Positions 15,682 through 23,952 of a DNA stretch of 54,064 nt are shown in pieces (within the stretch, counting starts at the first letter, position 1; every line of letters begins with the position of its first letter). Source of the stretch: a virus; the IMG/VR virus record IMGVR_UViG_3300047472_000443, positions 1 to 54,064 of that record; one strand, given 5' to 3'. The notes beneath the pieces are model-generated. The model was not told the origin of the DNA and did no database searches. It was given only the letters and a program-made list of their open reading frames with translations. A program made the translations under genes and the position numbers.

Positions 15682-17528
15682 TTCGAGAAAATCCGGTTCA
15701 CCGAGATTTTCCCGCCGGTGACGATGTAGGTGTAGCTCCCGCCGGAAGCGCCAGCCATCAAGGAATAGACGATCGATCCGCTGCCATGGCCGATGTCGTT
15801 AATCGTCAGATCCCAAGTCGTCGTGCTGTTGCCGGCACCGCCGTTATTGTAATTGTTCAGCTCGCGAACGTAGACCGGTGAGCCGCCGTTCACCGTTCGC
15901 ATAATATAGAGATAATTTGCCGGGCCGCCGGTGGTGAAGGAGACGGTGACCGAGACCGAGACGAACACGGTGTCGTTCGAACCAACCGCGATGGCCGCCG
16001 CGCTACAAAGCGTGACATTGCTCGCGTTGATCGTGGCCGAACCTGATTGCGTACCGGACGAGCCGGTGTTGAGCGCCCCGCTGACGATCGCGGCCAGATC
16101 GACACCCTGATCGGTCTCGAAGACATGCGCGGTCACGCTACCGGTGACCAGCAGGTTCCCGGACATCAGCACGTTGTCGGCGTCGATCAGGAATTGAGTC
16201 CGCCCGTCGACATTCGCCAGCTGCAGGCGCGCCGTGCCATCGGGCAGGACCTCGGCGACCTCCCAATAAGTGACGACCTGGCCCTGGATGGTAGCGATGA
16301 CGCCGGCCTGTTCGGACACGGTTCCCGACACCCCGTCGATCGAGGCGCTGAGCGATGTATTCGTGCTCGCCTGCGCGCTTTGGTTGCTGGCTACGGTCTC
16401 GGAGAGCGTGTGAACCTGGGCAAGCGCGCCGTCATTGCTCGAGGCGGCAAGATCCGCGCTTGCCTGGGCGGCGGCGGCCGAAGCGGTCGCGGACGCCGCT
16501 TGCGAAGTCGCGGTCGATGCCGAACTCGACGCGCTGCCTTCGGAAACCGAGGCGGAGTTCGCGCTGGTCGAGGCGGATGTGGCCGCGGTACCGGCATCGG
16601 TCGCCGAGGCGCTCGCAGCCGAAGCTGATGATCCTGCTGCGGTCGCATGATCGCCGGCGGCGTCGCGCGCGTCAGCGGCGAGGCCGGCATAGGTCGCGGC
16701 CGAGGACGCACTGCCGGCTGCGCCGGTTGCACTCGTCGATGCTTCGGATGCCTTCGTGCTGGCGGTGCCGGCCGAGGTGCTTGCATCGCCGGCGGACGTC
16801 GCCGCGGACGTAGCGCTGCCGTTTGCCGCGCTGGCGCTGGCGCCCGCAGCTGTTTCTGATGCGGACGCGCTCGAGGCCGAGCCAGCAGCGGCCGCTGCTG
16901 AGTTGCCGGCATTCCCGGCCGATGCGCCGGCATTGACCTCCGACGTACGCGCGGCGCTTGCCGAAGATCCTGCCGCTGTTTCCGAGGCAGCGGCCCCGGC
17001 CGCGCTCGTTGCAGCGGCAGAGGCGGCATTCGTCGCATCGCTCGCTTTGGTGTCGGCCGTGACGGCATCGGCGGCGGCCGCAGACGCGGAACTACCGGCG
17101 GCCGTGGCCGCAGTGTTTGCAGTGTTCGCTGAGCCAACAGCGGCCGACGCGCTCCCCGCGGCGCCGGCAGCAGCAGATGACGCGTCGTTCGCGGCCGTCA
17201 CGGCTAAGGCGCGTGCAGCATCGGCAGCGGTATATGCGCCGCCTGCGTCGCTCGCGGCCTGGTCGGCGATCGCCTGCGCGTTCGAGGCGGCCGTCGAGGC
17301 AGCCTGCGCCGCAAGCTTCGCGGCTGCCGCGGCATCAGCGTCGCTCGAAGCGAGGTTCGCGAACTCTTGTGCGGCGTCAACCGCTGGGGCCGCAGCCGCT
17401 GCGCCTGCGGGACCACCGGCCGCGGCGCCGGCGGCCGATGCACTTTCCAGCACATCGCCGAGCGGTACGAGTATCGGGTCGCCCCCAGCGCTGAAGCTGG
17501 CGAACGAGGAATCGGCGGGCGCGCCCAT
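15678..17528 (-). CDS. Long Ala/Ser-rich tail fibre (side-tail-fibre/J-tail type)
   Basis: A 616-residue fibre. Residues about 35-400 are almost entirely A, S, T, G, N and D with a quasi-repeating pattern (ASASETAAGASASAANGS), as in lambda Stf-like shafts. Residues about 400-470 (GVIATIQGQVVTYWEVAEV...FLIDADNVLMSGNLLVTGSV) resemble the DUF1983 module of gpJ-type proteins, and the last 120 residues form a beta tip. The start MGAPADSS at 17528 overlaps the preceding stop (TAATG); an upstream in-frame ATG at 17603 would lie inside that gene. Base composition of the shaft creates long empty frames on the other strand. Confidence 0.75.
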   Translation of the reverse strand: MGAPADSSFASFSAGGDPILVPLGDVLESASAAGAAAGGPAGAAAAAPAVDAAQEFANLASSDADAAAAAKLAAQAASTAASNAQAIADQAASDAGGAYTAADAARALAVTAANDASSAAAGAAGSASAAVGSANTANTAATAAGSSASAAAADAVTADTKASDATNAASAAATSAAGAAASETAAGSSASAARTSEVNAGASAGNAGNSAAAAAGSASSASASETAAGASASAANGSATSAATSAGDASTSAGTASTKASEASTSATGAAGSASSAATYAGLAADARDAAGDHATAAGSSASAASASATDAGTAATSASTSANSASVSEGSASSSASTATSQAASATASAAAAQASADLAASSNDGALAQVHTLSETVASNQSAQASTNTSLSASIDGVSGTVSEQAGVIATIQGQVVTYWEVAEVLPDGTARLQLANVDGRTQFLIDADNVLMSGNLLVTGSVTAHVFETDQGVDLAAIVSGALNTGSSGTQSGSATINASNVTLCSAAAIAVGSNDTVFVSVSVTVSFTTGGPANYLYIMRTVNGGSPVYVRELNNYNNGGAGNSTTTWDLTINDIGHGSGSIVYSLMAGASGGSYTYIVTGGKISVNRIFSK

Positions 17529-18463
17529 TACTTGCCTGTCGCCTCCCAGCGGAGCTTCTTCGAACCGGAGAAGGATTGGGCGGCATCTGTGGAATCGATC
17601 CACCCGGTCGCCCCGGTGGTCGTCGGCTCATCGAACATGGCGACAAGCGGGTGGAAGGTCGTCGGGCCCGAGCTGAAGGGATCGCAACTACCGGTGATCG
17701 ATCCGCAACCAGACGCGAAAGGCGTCGGAAAATCGAAGCTGAAGCTGCGGGTGTTCGTGCCTCCGGACAGCACTTCCGAGCCCCATTGTCTGATGAAACC
17801 ACCAGGCAGAGTCGTCCAGCCGCGATCCCAGGTTCCCCCGTAGGGCATTGCTGCAGCTAGCCCTGCCGGCGTGACGGCGACCGTGTCGTCGGTACCAGCG
17901 AGGATCTGAGCGCCGGTCGCCTTATTGAGCGTGAGCGTGCGATTGGCGGACCCGTTGCCGCCGCCGGTGATCAGCCCGCCCCCGGAGATCGTCCAGCTGG
18001 TGAGCATCCGCAGGCCGAGGGCGGTAGTAACGGACGCGGCATAATTCGCGTCGTCTCCAACCGCGTCGGCGAGTTCTTTGAGCGTGTTAAGCGCAGCGGG
18101 CGCTCCCCCGATCAAGGCGTTGATCAGGTAGTTCACCAGCGCCATCGCCGAATGTGGCGTCATCGCCTTCGTGGTGAGCGTCCCGGCGATGCCCTCGGCA
18201 TCGCTCGCGAACGGGATCGTCGCGCCGATGATCTCGACGATCGCCGCGAGCAGCTGGCCGTGGTCGGTCTTCGACAGCGTTATGCCGGCGTTGAGGATGA
18301 CTGCGACCAGCTCCTCCTGGATCATGTTCGCCCAATCGGCCGTGACGATCGTCGGCGCCTGCGGCACCGCGGGATCGCCCCGGCCGAAGAATCCCGGCGT
18401 GCCGAAAACGGCCGTTGGCGCCGGCAGTGTGGCCACCGCCGTCGCTCCATCGATGCGCTGCAT
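17528..18463 (-). CDS. Tail fibre with gp53-like C-terminal domain
   Basis: A 311-residue fibre protein. The N-terminal part (about 1-60) is a tail attachment region; GGAPAALNTLKELADAVGDD (about 118-137) is the repeat found in many T4/P2-like fibres. The C-terminus (YGGTWDRGWTTLPGGFIRQWG...F.FPTPFASGC) has the pattern of the gp53-like or putative receptor-binding domain of myophage fibres. It directly follows the DUF2313 baseplate gene, the usual order in Mu-type phages. Confidence 0.75.
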   Translation of the reverse strand: MQRIDGATAVATLPAPTAVFGTPGFFGRGDPAVPQAPTIVTADWANMIQEELVAVILNAGITLSKTDHGQLLAAIVEIIGATIPFASDAEGIAGTLTTKAMTPHSAMALVNYLINALIGGAPAALNTLKELADAVGDDANYAASVTTALGLRMLTSWTISGGGLITGGGNGSANRTLTLNKATGAQILAGTDDTVAVTPAGLAAAMPYGGTWDRGWTTLPGGFIRQWGSEVLSGGTNTRSFSFDFPTPFASGCGSITGSCDPFSSGPTTFHPLVAMFDEPTTTGATGWIDSTDAAQSFSGSKKLRWEATGK

Positions 18464-18470
18464 GGTGACC

Positions 18471-19013
18471 TCAGATCAGAATGATGGTGGTTTCGGCGGG
18501 TTTGATCGCGTCGAGCTCGGCCTTGAGCACTGCGACATCGAGGCCGCCGGGATTGCTGGTGACATGGACCGACCAGACGTCGGTCCAGCTCGAATCATAG
18601 ACCGGGGTCTCGACGGTTGAGACGTCGACACGGAACGTGGCGTAATTGCCAATGGCGATGACGAAGCCGAGCTGCGCCGCGAAGTCGATGAAACGCTGCC
18701 GCGATTGGCCCACGGCTCCGACCAGGCGCGCGACGACTTGGCTGCGGCGCTGGTCGTCAGTCCCACCGGGCCCAACGATCGGATCCGGCAATCCGAGCGA
18801 TGCTTCCCATTCAGGCAGCAGCTGCTCGGTGGTGGCCGGGAAGGCGTCGACAAGCAGATCGGATGCGGCTTCGTCGGACCGGTACAGCGACAGAGCGAGC
18901 GCTCCGAGCACCCTGCCCTGCACCGACGACGGATCGTCGGACCAAGCCGGCCCTCGGGGCATGAGCCTTAGCGCAGCCCCTGTGTAATCATCGGCCGAGA
19001 ACCGGGCCGTCAT
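18471..19013 (-). CDS. DUF2313 baseplate protein (Mu gp48/YmfQ type)
   Basis: A 180-residue protein of the DUF2313 family that finishes the baseplate and links to the fibres. Diagnostic features are ALRLMPRGPAW near the N-terminus, LVDAFPATTEQLLPEWEASLGLPD (about 55-78) and the C-terminal LKAELDAIKPAETTIIL. Starts at an ATG overlapping the gp47-like stop (ATGA). Confidence 0.85.
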   Translation of the reverse strand: MTARFSADDYTGAALRLMPRGPAWSDDPSSVQGRVLGALALSLYRSDEAASDLLVDAFPATTEQLLPEWEASLGLPDPIVGPGGTDDQRRSQVVARLVGAVGQSRQRFIDFAAQLGFVIAIGNYATFRVDVSTVETPVYDSSWTDVWSVHVTSNPGGLDVAVLKAELDAIKPAETTIILI

Positions 19014-20149
19014 ACGTACCCGATCGAGCCGAGCACTGGCAGCCGGCCGATGTCCGACACGATGTTGCCCGCTGACCCCGGCGTAACCGATCCGTTGCTA
19101 GCCGTAATGGCGGTGATGACGAACCCGGCCGAGCCATTGACCGCGGCGATCGCGCCCTCGATCACCGAAACGTTGGTGACCCCGCCAGGCGTCGCATTCA
19201 GCAGCAGCGCGCTGGTGACGGCCGCGGCGATCGCGTTGCGCAACGAGCTCGGCGCCGACGACAGGCCGGCGATCGTCAGCGCGATCGTGTTCGGCCGCGG
19301 CGCTACCGCATAGACGATCGGCGTGACCGGCTGTTTGAGGAAGATGGCATTCGCAAGCAGAAGTTGATCGCCGATCGCGGCGGTATCGCGCAGCTCGCCG
19401 GCTGCAACACCGTTGGTCCCCTGCGGAAAGCCGCCATGAGCAGCTTCCGCATCATCCATCATGAAATAGAGGACGATCGTACCGGGGCCCATGCCGGCCG
19501 GCACCACCCAGCAACGGGTGACACCCGGGACAGCGCGCGACCATTCATCATAGTCCGATCCCGAACCGCCCTGCGGCGGCTGGGCGAAAACGGCAAGCAT
19601 GCGGCTTCTCAGGCTATCGTCATTCTCAATTTCTGCGCCACCAGTAAGCGGGCCCGACGCGACGGCCGAGGCACTGACACCTGAGATCGACTTGACCAGG
19701 CTCAGACCGGTCGCGTCGGGCGCGTTGCCCGCGACGCCGGCGGCCGAGGCCGCGATCGCGACGGTCGCGCCGCTCCCGCCCAGCGTCGCTTCGGCCGTGG
19801 TGGCATAAGCGAAGCCGTCGTTGCGCAAGAGCGCGGTACCGGCCGGAATCACGGTGCCAGAGGTACCGGCAAGCTGGGCGCTGCCCGTTGCCGATGTGGC
19901 AGGCTTGCGCGTCACGCCTTTCAGCCCTGCCCAGCCCTCGAGATAAACATCGGTCGCGGTGAAGGGCGTGGCCTGTTTGGCGATGTAATCGATATAGCCA
20001 TAATGGCCGTTGGCGAGCGCGGCCTGGATGGCCGCTGTGATCTTGAGATTGCTGAAGCGGAGCAGCACCTCGGCGCCGTCGAGCGCAGAATCGATGTCGG
20101 CCGCCGTCTGCTCGCGCAGCGCGGTGAGGGTCGGCCGGTCAAATGGCAT
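19010..20149 (-). CDS. Baseplate J-like protein (Mu gp47 type)
   Basis: A 379-residue baseplate wedge protein of the J/gp47 family: MPFDRPTLTALREQTAADID at the start, GWAGLKGVTRKPATSATGSAQ and AGTALLRNDGFAYAT in the beta-rich middle, and RSRMLAVFAQPPQGGSGSDYDEWSRAVPGVTRCWV at about 205-240, the family hallmark. The start at 20149 overlaps the upstream TGA (TGATG); longer in-frame starts run into the upstream gene. Confidence 0.9.
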   Translation of the reverse strand: MPFDRPTLTALREQTAADIDSALDGAEVLLRFSNLKITAAIQAALANGHYGYIDYIAKQATPFTATDVYLEGWAGLKGVTRKPATSATGSAQLAGTSGTVIPAGTALLRNDGFAYATTAEATLGGSGATVAIAASAAGVAGNAPDATGLSLVKSISGVSASAVASGPLTGGAEIENDDSLRSRMLAVFAQPPQGGSGSDYDEWSRAVPGVTRCWVVPAGMGPGTIVLYFMMDDAEAAHGGFPQGTNGVAAGELRDTAAIGDQLLLANAIFLKQPVTPIVYAVAPRPNTIALTIAGLSSAPSSLRNAIAAAVTSALLLNATPGGVTNVSVIEGAIAAVNGSAGFVITAITASNGSVTPGSAGNIVSDIGRLPVLGSIGYV

Positions 20150-20676
20150 CAGAGATCCTTCCAGGCCCAGTCGAATGCGGTGGCGACGGAGGATCCATCC
20201 TGGCGGCGCACAGTGACCTGGCAGCCGAGAAAGCCCGGCCTGGTCCATTCGGTCACGATATCGACCGCGGCCGCGACGCCGTCCTCGATCAACCACGCCA
20301 GCGCGGCCGTTATGTCTGCCTTCACCAGCAGCAAGGTCTGCGGCGTTTGCTTCGCGCGCAGGCGAAGCCAGAGCTTCGAGCCGATCGAGCTGTCGCCCCA
20401 CCATCCCCGCGGATCTCCGGATCCGTCGAGTATCTGGTCGTCGGGATCGGCGACCGCATCGGTGAAGATGCTGATCAGCACGGCGGTCTGCAGATCCAGA
20501 TCGGCCAGCAGACCCGCCCCTGGCTGTGCGCCGGCAGCTTTTACCGCCACGGCGAAACCGTCGGGCCCGATCACCGGGTTGCCATTCGCATCGGCCACGA
20601 AGGCAAATGCAGGCGCAGGGAGGCTCCAGTCACCGCGGCTCGTACCGGGATCCCAAATGGTCGCAATGTCGCCCAT
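20149..20676 (-). CDS. Phage GP46-family baseplate protein
   Basis: A 175-residue GP46-like protein. Signature regions are LQTAVLISIFTDAVADPDDQ and DPRGWWGDS..GSKLWL (about 60-110), typical of the Mu gp46 family that forms the baseplate wedge with gp47. Confidence 0.85.
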   Translation of the reverse strand: MGDIATIWDPGTSRGDWSLPAPAFAFVADANGNPVIGPDGFAVAVKAAGAQPGAGLLADLDLQTAVLISIFTDAVADPDDQILDGSGDPRGWWGDSSIGSKLWLRLRAKQTPQTLLLVKADITAALAWLIEDGVAAAVDIVTEWTRPGFLGCQVTVRRQDGSSVATAFDWAWKDL

Positions 20677-20685
20677 GGCCGCCCC

Positions 20686-21234
20686 TCAGGCTTGCAGATT
20701 GGGCGGCCCGACGCCCCAGGTGCTGGCGCCGCCGACTGGCGGGTGATCATGCTCGTTATATTTGTCGTGCAGATCGTTGAGGCTGACGGGAACGCCGCCA
20801 GCGCGGCTGATGATGTCGCCGGTCGTCTCGATGTCGCAGTCCGCGTGAATCTTCGTGGCGTTGGTGATCGTCACCTCGCCGCCAGCGGCATCGATCTCAA
20901 TCCCTTGATCGGTCAGAGTGATCTTGGCGCCGCGCACGTCATAAAGCGCTGCATCGCCGGGCTTCAGGTTCTTCAGCCGCGATGGTCGATGCGACGTCGC
21001 GATCACGATCGACTGCGTTCGCAGGCCATTTCGGCGAAGTACGAGGACCTCGGCGCCGTCGGGTGGAACGCTCGCGAAGCCGAATTCGGCCACCCGGCGC
21101 ACCTTTTCGAGGATCCTGTCGGACCCACCGCCGCCGGTCGCGCCTTCGGTGATCTGCAGCAGCTGCAGGTCGCCGCTATCGTCCGCCAAGGTCGATCGGC
21201 CGATGCCCACCATATTGAGCAGCCGCTCGATCAT
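20686..21234 (-). CDS. Baseplate spike/hub protein (Mu gp45 type)
   Basis: A 182-residue protein of the Mu gp45/baseplate-assembly V type. It begins with MIERLLNMVGIG and a beta OB-like region (VRRVAEFGFASVPPDGAEVLVLR), then a beta-helix-like tail (ALYDVRGAKITLTDQGIEIDA...) ending in HDHPPVGG, a histidine motif that in gp45/gpV spikes can hold iron at the tip. This would be the membrane-piercing central spike. Confidence 0.85.
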   Translation of the reverse strand: MIERLLNMVGIGRSTLADDSGDLQLLQITEGATGGGGSDRILEKVRRVAEFGFASVPPDGAEVLVLRRNGLRTQSIVIATSHRPSRLKNLKPGDAALYDVRGAKITLTDQGIEIDAAGGEVTITNATKIHADCDIETTGDIISRAGGVPVSLNDLHDKYNEHDHPPVGGASTWGVGPPNLQA

Positions 21235-22295
21235 GATGTCGAAGCCGGTTTGAGCTCGGCCGTGTTGGTCGGCAGCAGCGAAATCGGCTCGAGGAGGAAT
21301 GCCGTCTTCGGCAGCATGACAAGATCGGCATGCGTGCCGTCGGCATCGCGCCGGAAAGTTACCTCCGAAATGCAGAGCTGCTTATCAGGGATGCGGCCCG
21401 GCAAGTCGACCGGGATCAGCGTGTTTGGAGCCCAGAGCGCGCCGTCCCCGTCGCGCCAATTGTCGACCGTTGCAGTTACCATCGTCGACCGGCCGGCGCG
21501 GCGGGCGATCTCCCACTGCGCCTTACGGATCGTGAAATCCTGCGCATTTTCGCTGGCAACATCGCCCAGCACGATATCCAGCTGGCGATGGCGCTTCACG
21601 TTCGGGTCCATCTCCCGATGGAAGAAGTCGTCGCCCTGCAGGTCGTCGAAAGAGGCCACCGCGAACGAAGAGCAGACCACGTCGCTGTAGCGCTGGTCAA
21701 TCGCATTCGAATACGACCAGTCTTCGACGTTCTGGCCGTACACCACGCCGCCCTTGGCGGTTTTGCTGCCGATCGCCGCTAGCAGCAGGCGGCCATCTGG
21801 CCCTTCGTAAGCCAGCAGCCCCGCATTTTGGGCAACCCGCTGGACGATTGCCGCGCCTGCCTCGCCGTAATTTAGTGCCCAACCAACCACTTGTGGTCCA
21901 GCCGCCGCACCATTCGCGAGGGCAACGGTGATCCCGTATGGCTGCGCGAGCTTTTGCGCGATCGACAGCGCGTCGCCGCTGATCAGTCCCGTCGGCCACT
22001 CGGCCGAGCAGTCGACGAGGTCACAGCACAGCCCGCGCCCGGATAGACTCAGCGCGTGCGACGCCGCGTCCCCCCCGCCGCCATCTCGGTCGACCCAACC
22101 GGTGATGACCAGATCGTTACCAAGGTAGATCTGGCACCGATCGCCGGCCGCAACCGGCGGCAAATCGCCTGTCGCCGGGGTGCTCAACGCGATCGAGAAA
22201 TTGTTCGGAAAGCCTTCGCAGCGGAGCGTGACAGAGATCGAGGTCCAGCCCGAGATCTTCTTGCCATTGGCAACCAGCACCAGATCATCGCTCAT
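21231..22295 (-). CDS. Baseplate hub protein (Mu gp44/gpD type)
   Basis: A 354-residue hub protein of the Mu gp44, P2 gpD and T4 gp27 group, identified by MSDDLVLVANGKKISGWTSISVTL at the start, the HALSLSGRGLCCDLVDCSAEW block (about 75-95) and VTATVDNWRDGDGALWAPNTLIPV near the C-terminus. The start at 22295 overlaps the upstream TGA (ATGA). Confidence 0.85.
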   Translation of the reverse strand: MSDDLVLVANGKKISGWTSISVTLRCEGFPNNFSIALSTPATGDLPPVAAGDRCQIYLGNDLVITGWVDRDGGGGDAASHALSLSGRGLCCDLVDCSAEWPTGLISGDALSIAQKLAQPYGITVALANGAAAGPQVVGWALNYGEAGAAIVQRVAQNAGLLAYEGPDGRLLLAAIGSKTAKGGVVYGQNVEDWSYSNAIDQRYSDVVCSSFAVASFDDLQGDDFFHREMDPNVKRHRQLDIVLGDVASENAQDFTIRKAQWEIARRAGRSTMVTATVDNWRDGDGALWAPNTLIPVDLPGRIPDKQLCISEVTFRRDADGTHADLVMLPKTAFLLEPISLLPTNTAELKPASTS

Positions 22296-23608
22296 GCCGC
22301 GAGAGCCCGGATCCGGGTCGGCATGAACAATGGCGAGACACAATCGGCTTCACCGACCAGTTCATCGGCGCGCGCCGCATCACGATAGAGCCGCTGCGCC
22401 AGCGCCAACGCCGGCAGCGGGCCCGGTAACACGAATTCTCGAATATGAGTCAGCGATGCGCCGCGCCCCTTAAGATCGGCCACCACCGTGACGCGCAGCG
22501 CACGCAACGCCGCAAATAGGTCGTCTTCACCAGCATCGCCTGCGCGCAGGATCGCATCATCGATGACGCCGGTGACATAGACGAGCTTGGCGAACGCATC
22601 ATCGTAGCTGGCGGGCTCATACCCGGCGATCGCGCGTACGATCTCGAGCACGACGAGCAACTGGTAGAGCCCTGCGACCGCTTCACCGATATCGGTACTG
22701 GCCGCCAGACCGGTGGGCGTGAAGTTCAGCAGCTGATCGAGTAGCCGCAGCGCGTCCGCCGGATCGGCGCAAGCGGAGGCCAAACGCGACACCAACGCCG
22801 CGGCCGCATCGGCATAATCTTGTTCGGTCGTGGTCACGGTCAATTCGTTGACGACTTGGTCAACGGCGCCGGCGGCTTGCGCGATCGCGGCTCGCTGGCC
22901 CGCCGCAAGCTCCACCAGCTGGGGAAGCGTGTCGGCCGACGTCGTGTCGATCGTGGTCAGATAGCCTTGAGTGGCACCGCGACTATAGCGGCCGAAATTA
23001 CCGGCTAGGTTCGCGGCGAGGCGCGTCAGCGCAGTCGCATCGGCGCCCAGAGCAGAGACCTTGCCGGTCCATGCCGTCGACGAAGTCTGCAGCGCGCCGC
23101 TCCCGTCATCGGTCTTCGTCAGAAGCGCGACTGCGCGCACCGCGTCGGCCGCGACCGCGAGGGCGGTTATGACGTCGGTCGAGATCCCGAGTGAGCTGAT
23201 AAGAAGGCTGGGTAGCCCCTGCTTGCCAGCTTCGACGAAGCTGAAATCTACGGTGCTGTAGGTCCCGGCATCGAGCGCCTCGCTGATAGCACAGGATTCG
23301 CAGACGACGGTGAGGAGACCAAGGGTCGGATGCGTGAGCACGCCACTGCCTTTGGCCTCCGCGACGGCGGCAAGAGCAAGGCGCTGCACCTGAATGGGGC
23401 CGCCGAGATAGACGAGATCGTTCGTGACTATGAAACCGCGGAACCGATATCGGCGGGCGCCCCGCCCCATATCCTCGGCCCAGGGATCATCGCGGCCCGG
23501 ATATTGATGCAAGGCGATGCGCCGGCCGAGCTCGGTCGAGATATTCTCGACCGCGAATGGTACGCCGCGAAAAGATGCCGGGAGAAGCCCGCTGCTGAAA
23601 AGCGCCAT
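22292..23608 (-). CDS. DNA circularisation protein (Mu N/gp43 type)
   Basis: A 438-residue protein with the DNA-circularisation N-terminal domain: LLPASFRGVPFAVENISTELGRR, then HQYPGRDDPWAEDMGR and YRFRGFIVTND. In Mu, protein N is a tail component also linked to protection of injected DNA ends. The C-terminal half is helical. Confidence 0.85.
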   Translation of the reverse strand: MALFSSGLLPASFRGVPFAVENISTELGRRIALHQYPGRDDPWAEDMGRGARRYRFRGFIVTNDLVYLGGPIQVQRLALAAVAEAKGSGVLTHPTLGLLTVVCESCAISEALDAGTYSTVDFSFVEAGKQGLPSLLISSLGISTDVITALAVAADAVRAVALLTKTDDGSGALQTSSTAWTGKVSALGADATALTRLAANLAGNFGRYSRGATQGYLTTIDTTSADTLPQLVELAAGQRAAIAQAAGAVDQVVNELTVTTTEQDYADAAAALVSRLASACADPADALRLLDQLLNFTPTGLAASTDIGEAVAGLYQLLVVLEIVRAIAGYEPASYDDAFAKLVYVTGVIDDAILRAGDAGEDDLFAALRALRVTVVADLKGRGASLTHIREFVLPGPLPALALAQRLYRDAARADELVGEADCVSPLFMPTRIRALAA

Positions 23609-23676
23609 TTTGGCTCCTTCGGCGGTCGACTCCCCATAGCCGCTCGTCTTACGGCAGACTTGGGAGGTAGGCCTTC

Positions 23677-23946
23677 ATGTTATGGTCGAGTTTGGCGGTT
23701 GGCTTGCAGCTAGTGATCAGCGTTCAATCTGCACTTCCACCTGAACCGCCCGCGCTGGCGGCGATCGATAGATCCTTCGTGTGCCCTGAAAAGCTACCGG
23801 ATAACGCGATGAGACTGACCGCGGATCAGCTATTCATCGACGCCATGAAACGAGCGGCGCCAGATGCCTCGCCGGAACAAGTCGGCTTTTTTAGGGAACA
23901 CCTTCTCCGGAATCACAATTGCGCGGGCTGGGTCTCCAAAAACTAG
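23677..23946 (+). CDS. Small secreted protein, candidate moron
   Basis: An 89-residue protein on the strand opposite to the tail operon, squeezed between the circularisation and tape-measure genes. The first 19 residues (MLWSSLAVGLQLVISVQSA) look like a signal peptide; the mature part has two cysteines (FVCPEK and NHNCAGW) that could form a disulfide. The opposite orientation in a late-gene gap is the mark of a moron expressed from the prophage. I know no family for it. Shine-Dalgarno: GGGAGGTAGG lies about 9 bases upstream. Confidence 0.6.
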   Translation: MLWSSLAVGLQLVISVQSALPPEPPALAAIDRSFVCPEKLPDNAMRLTADQLFIDAMKRAAPDASPEQVGFFREHLLRNHNCAGWVSKN

Positions 23947-23952
23947 GTCAGA

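Noticed and set aside
16756-17676. 306-codon plus-strand ORF and several other long ORFs opposite the Ala/Ser-rich fibre gene
   Set aside because: The codon composition of the fibre shaft (GCx, TCx) leaves complementary and shifted frames open; the products are low-complexity A or R/P strings, and the fibre gene has proper overlaps with its neighbours.
20143-21690. 515-codon plus-strand ORF
   Set aside because: Antisense to gp44-46-type baseplate genes with clear family signatures; no motif and no ribosome site.
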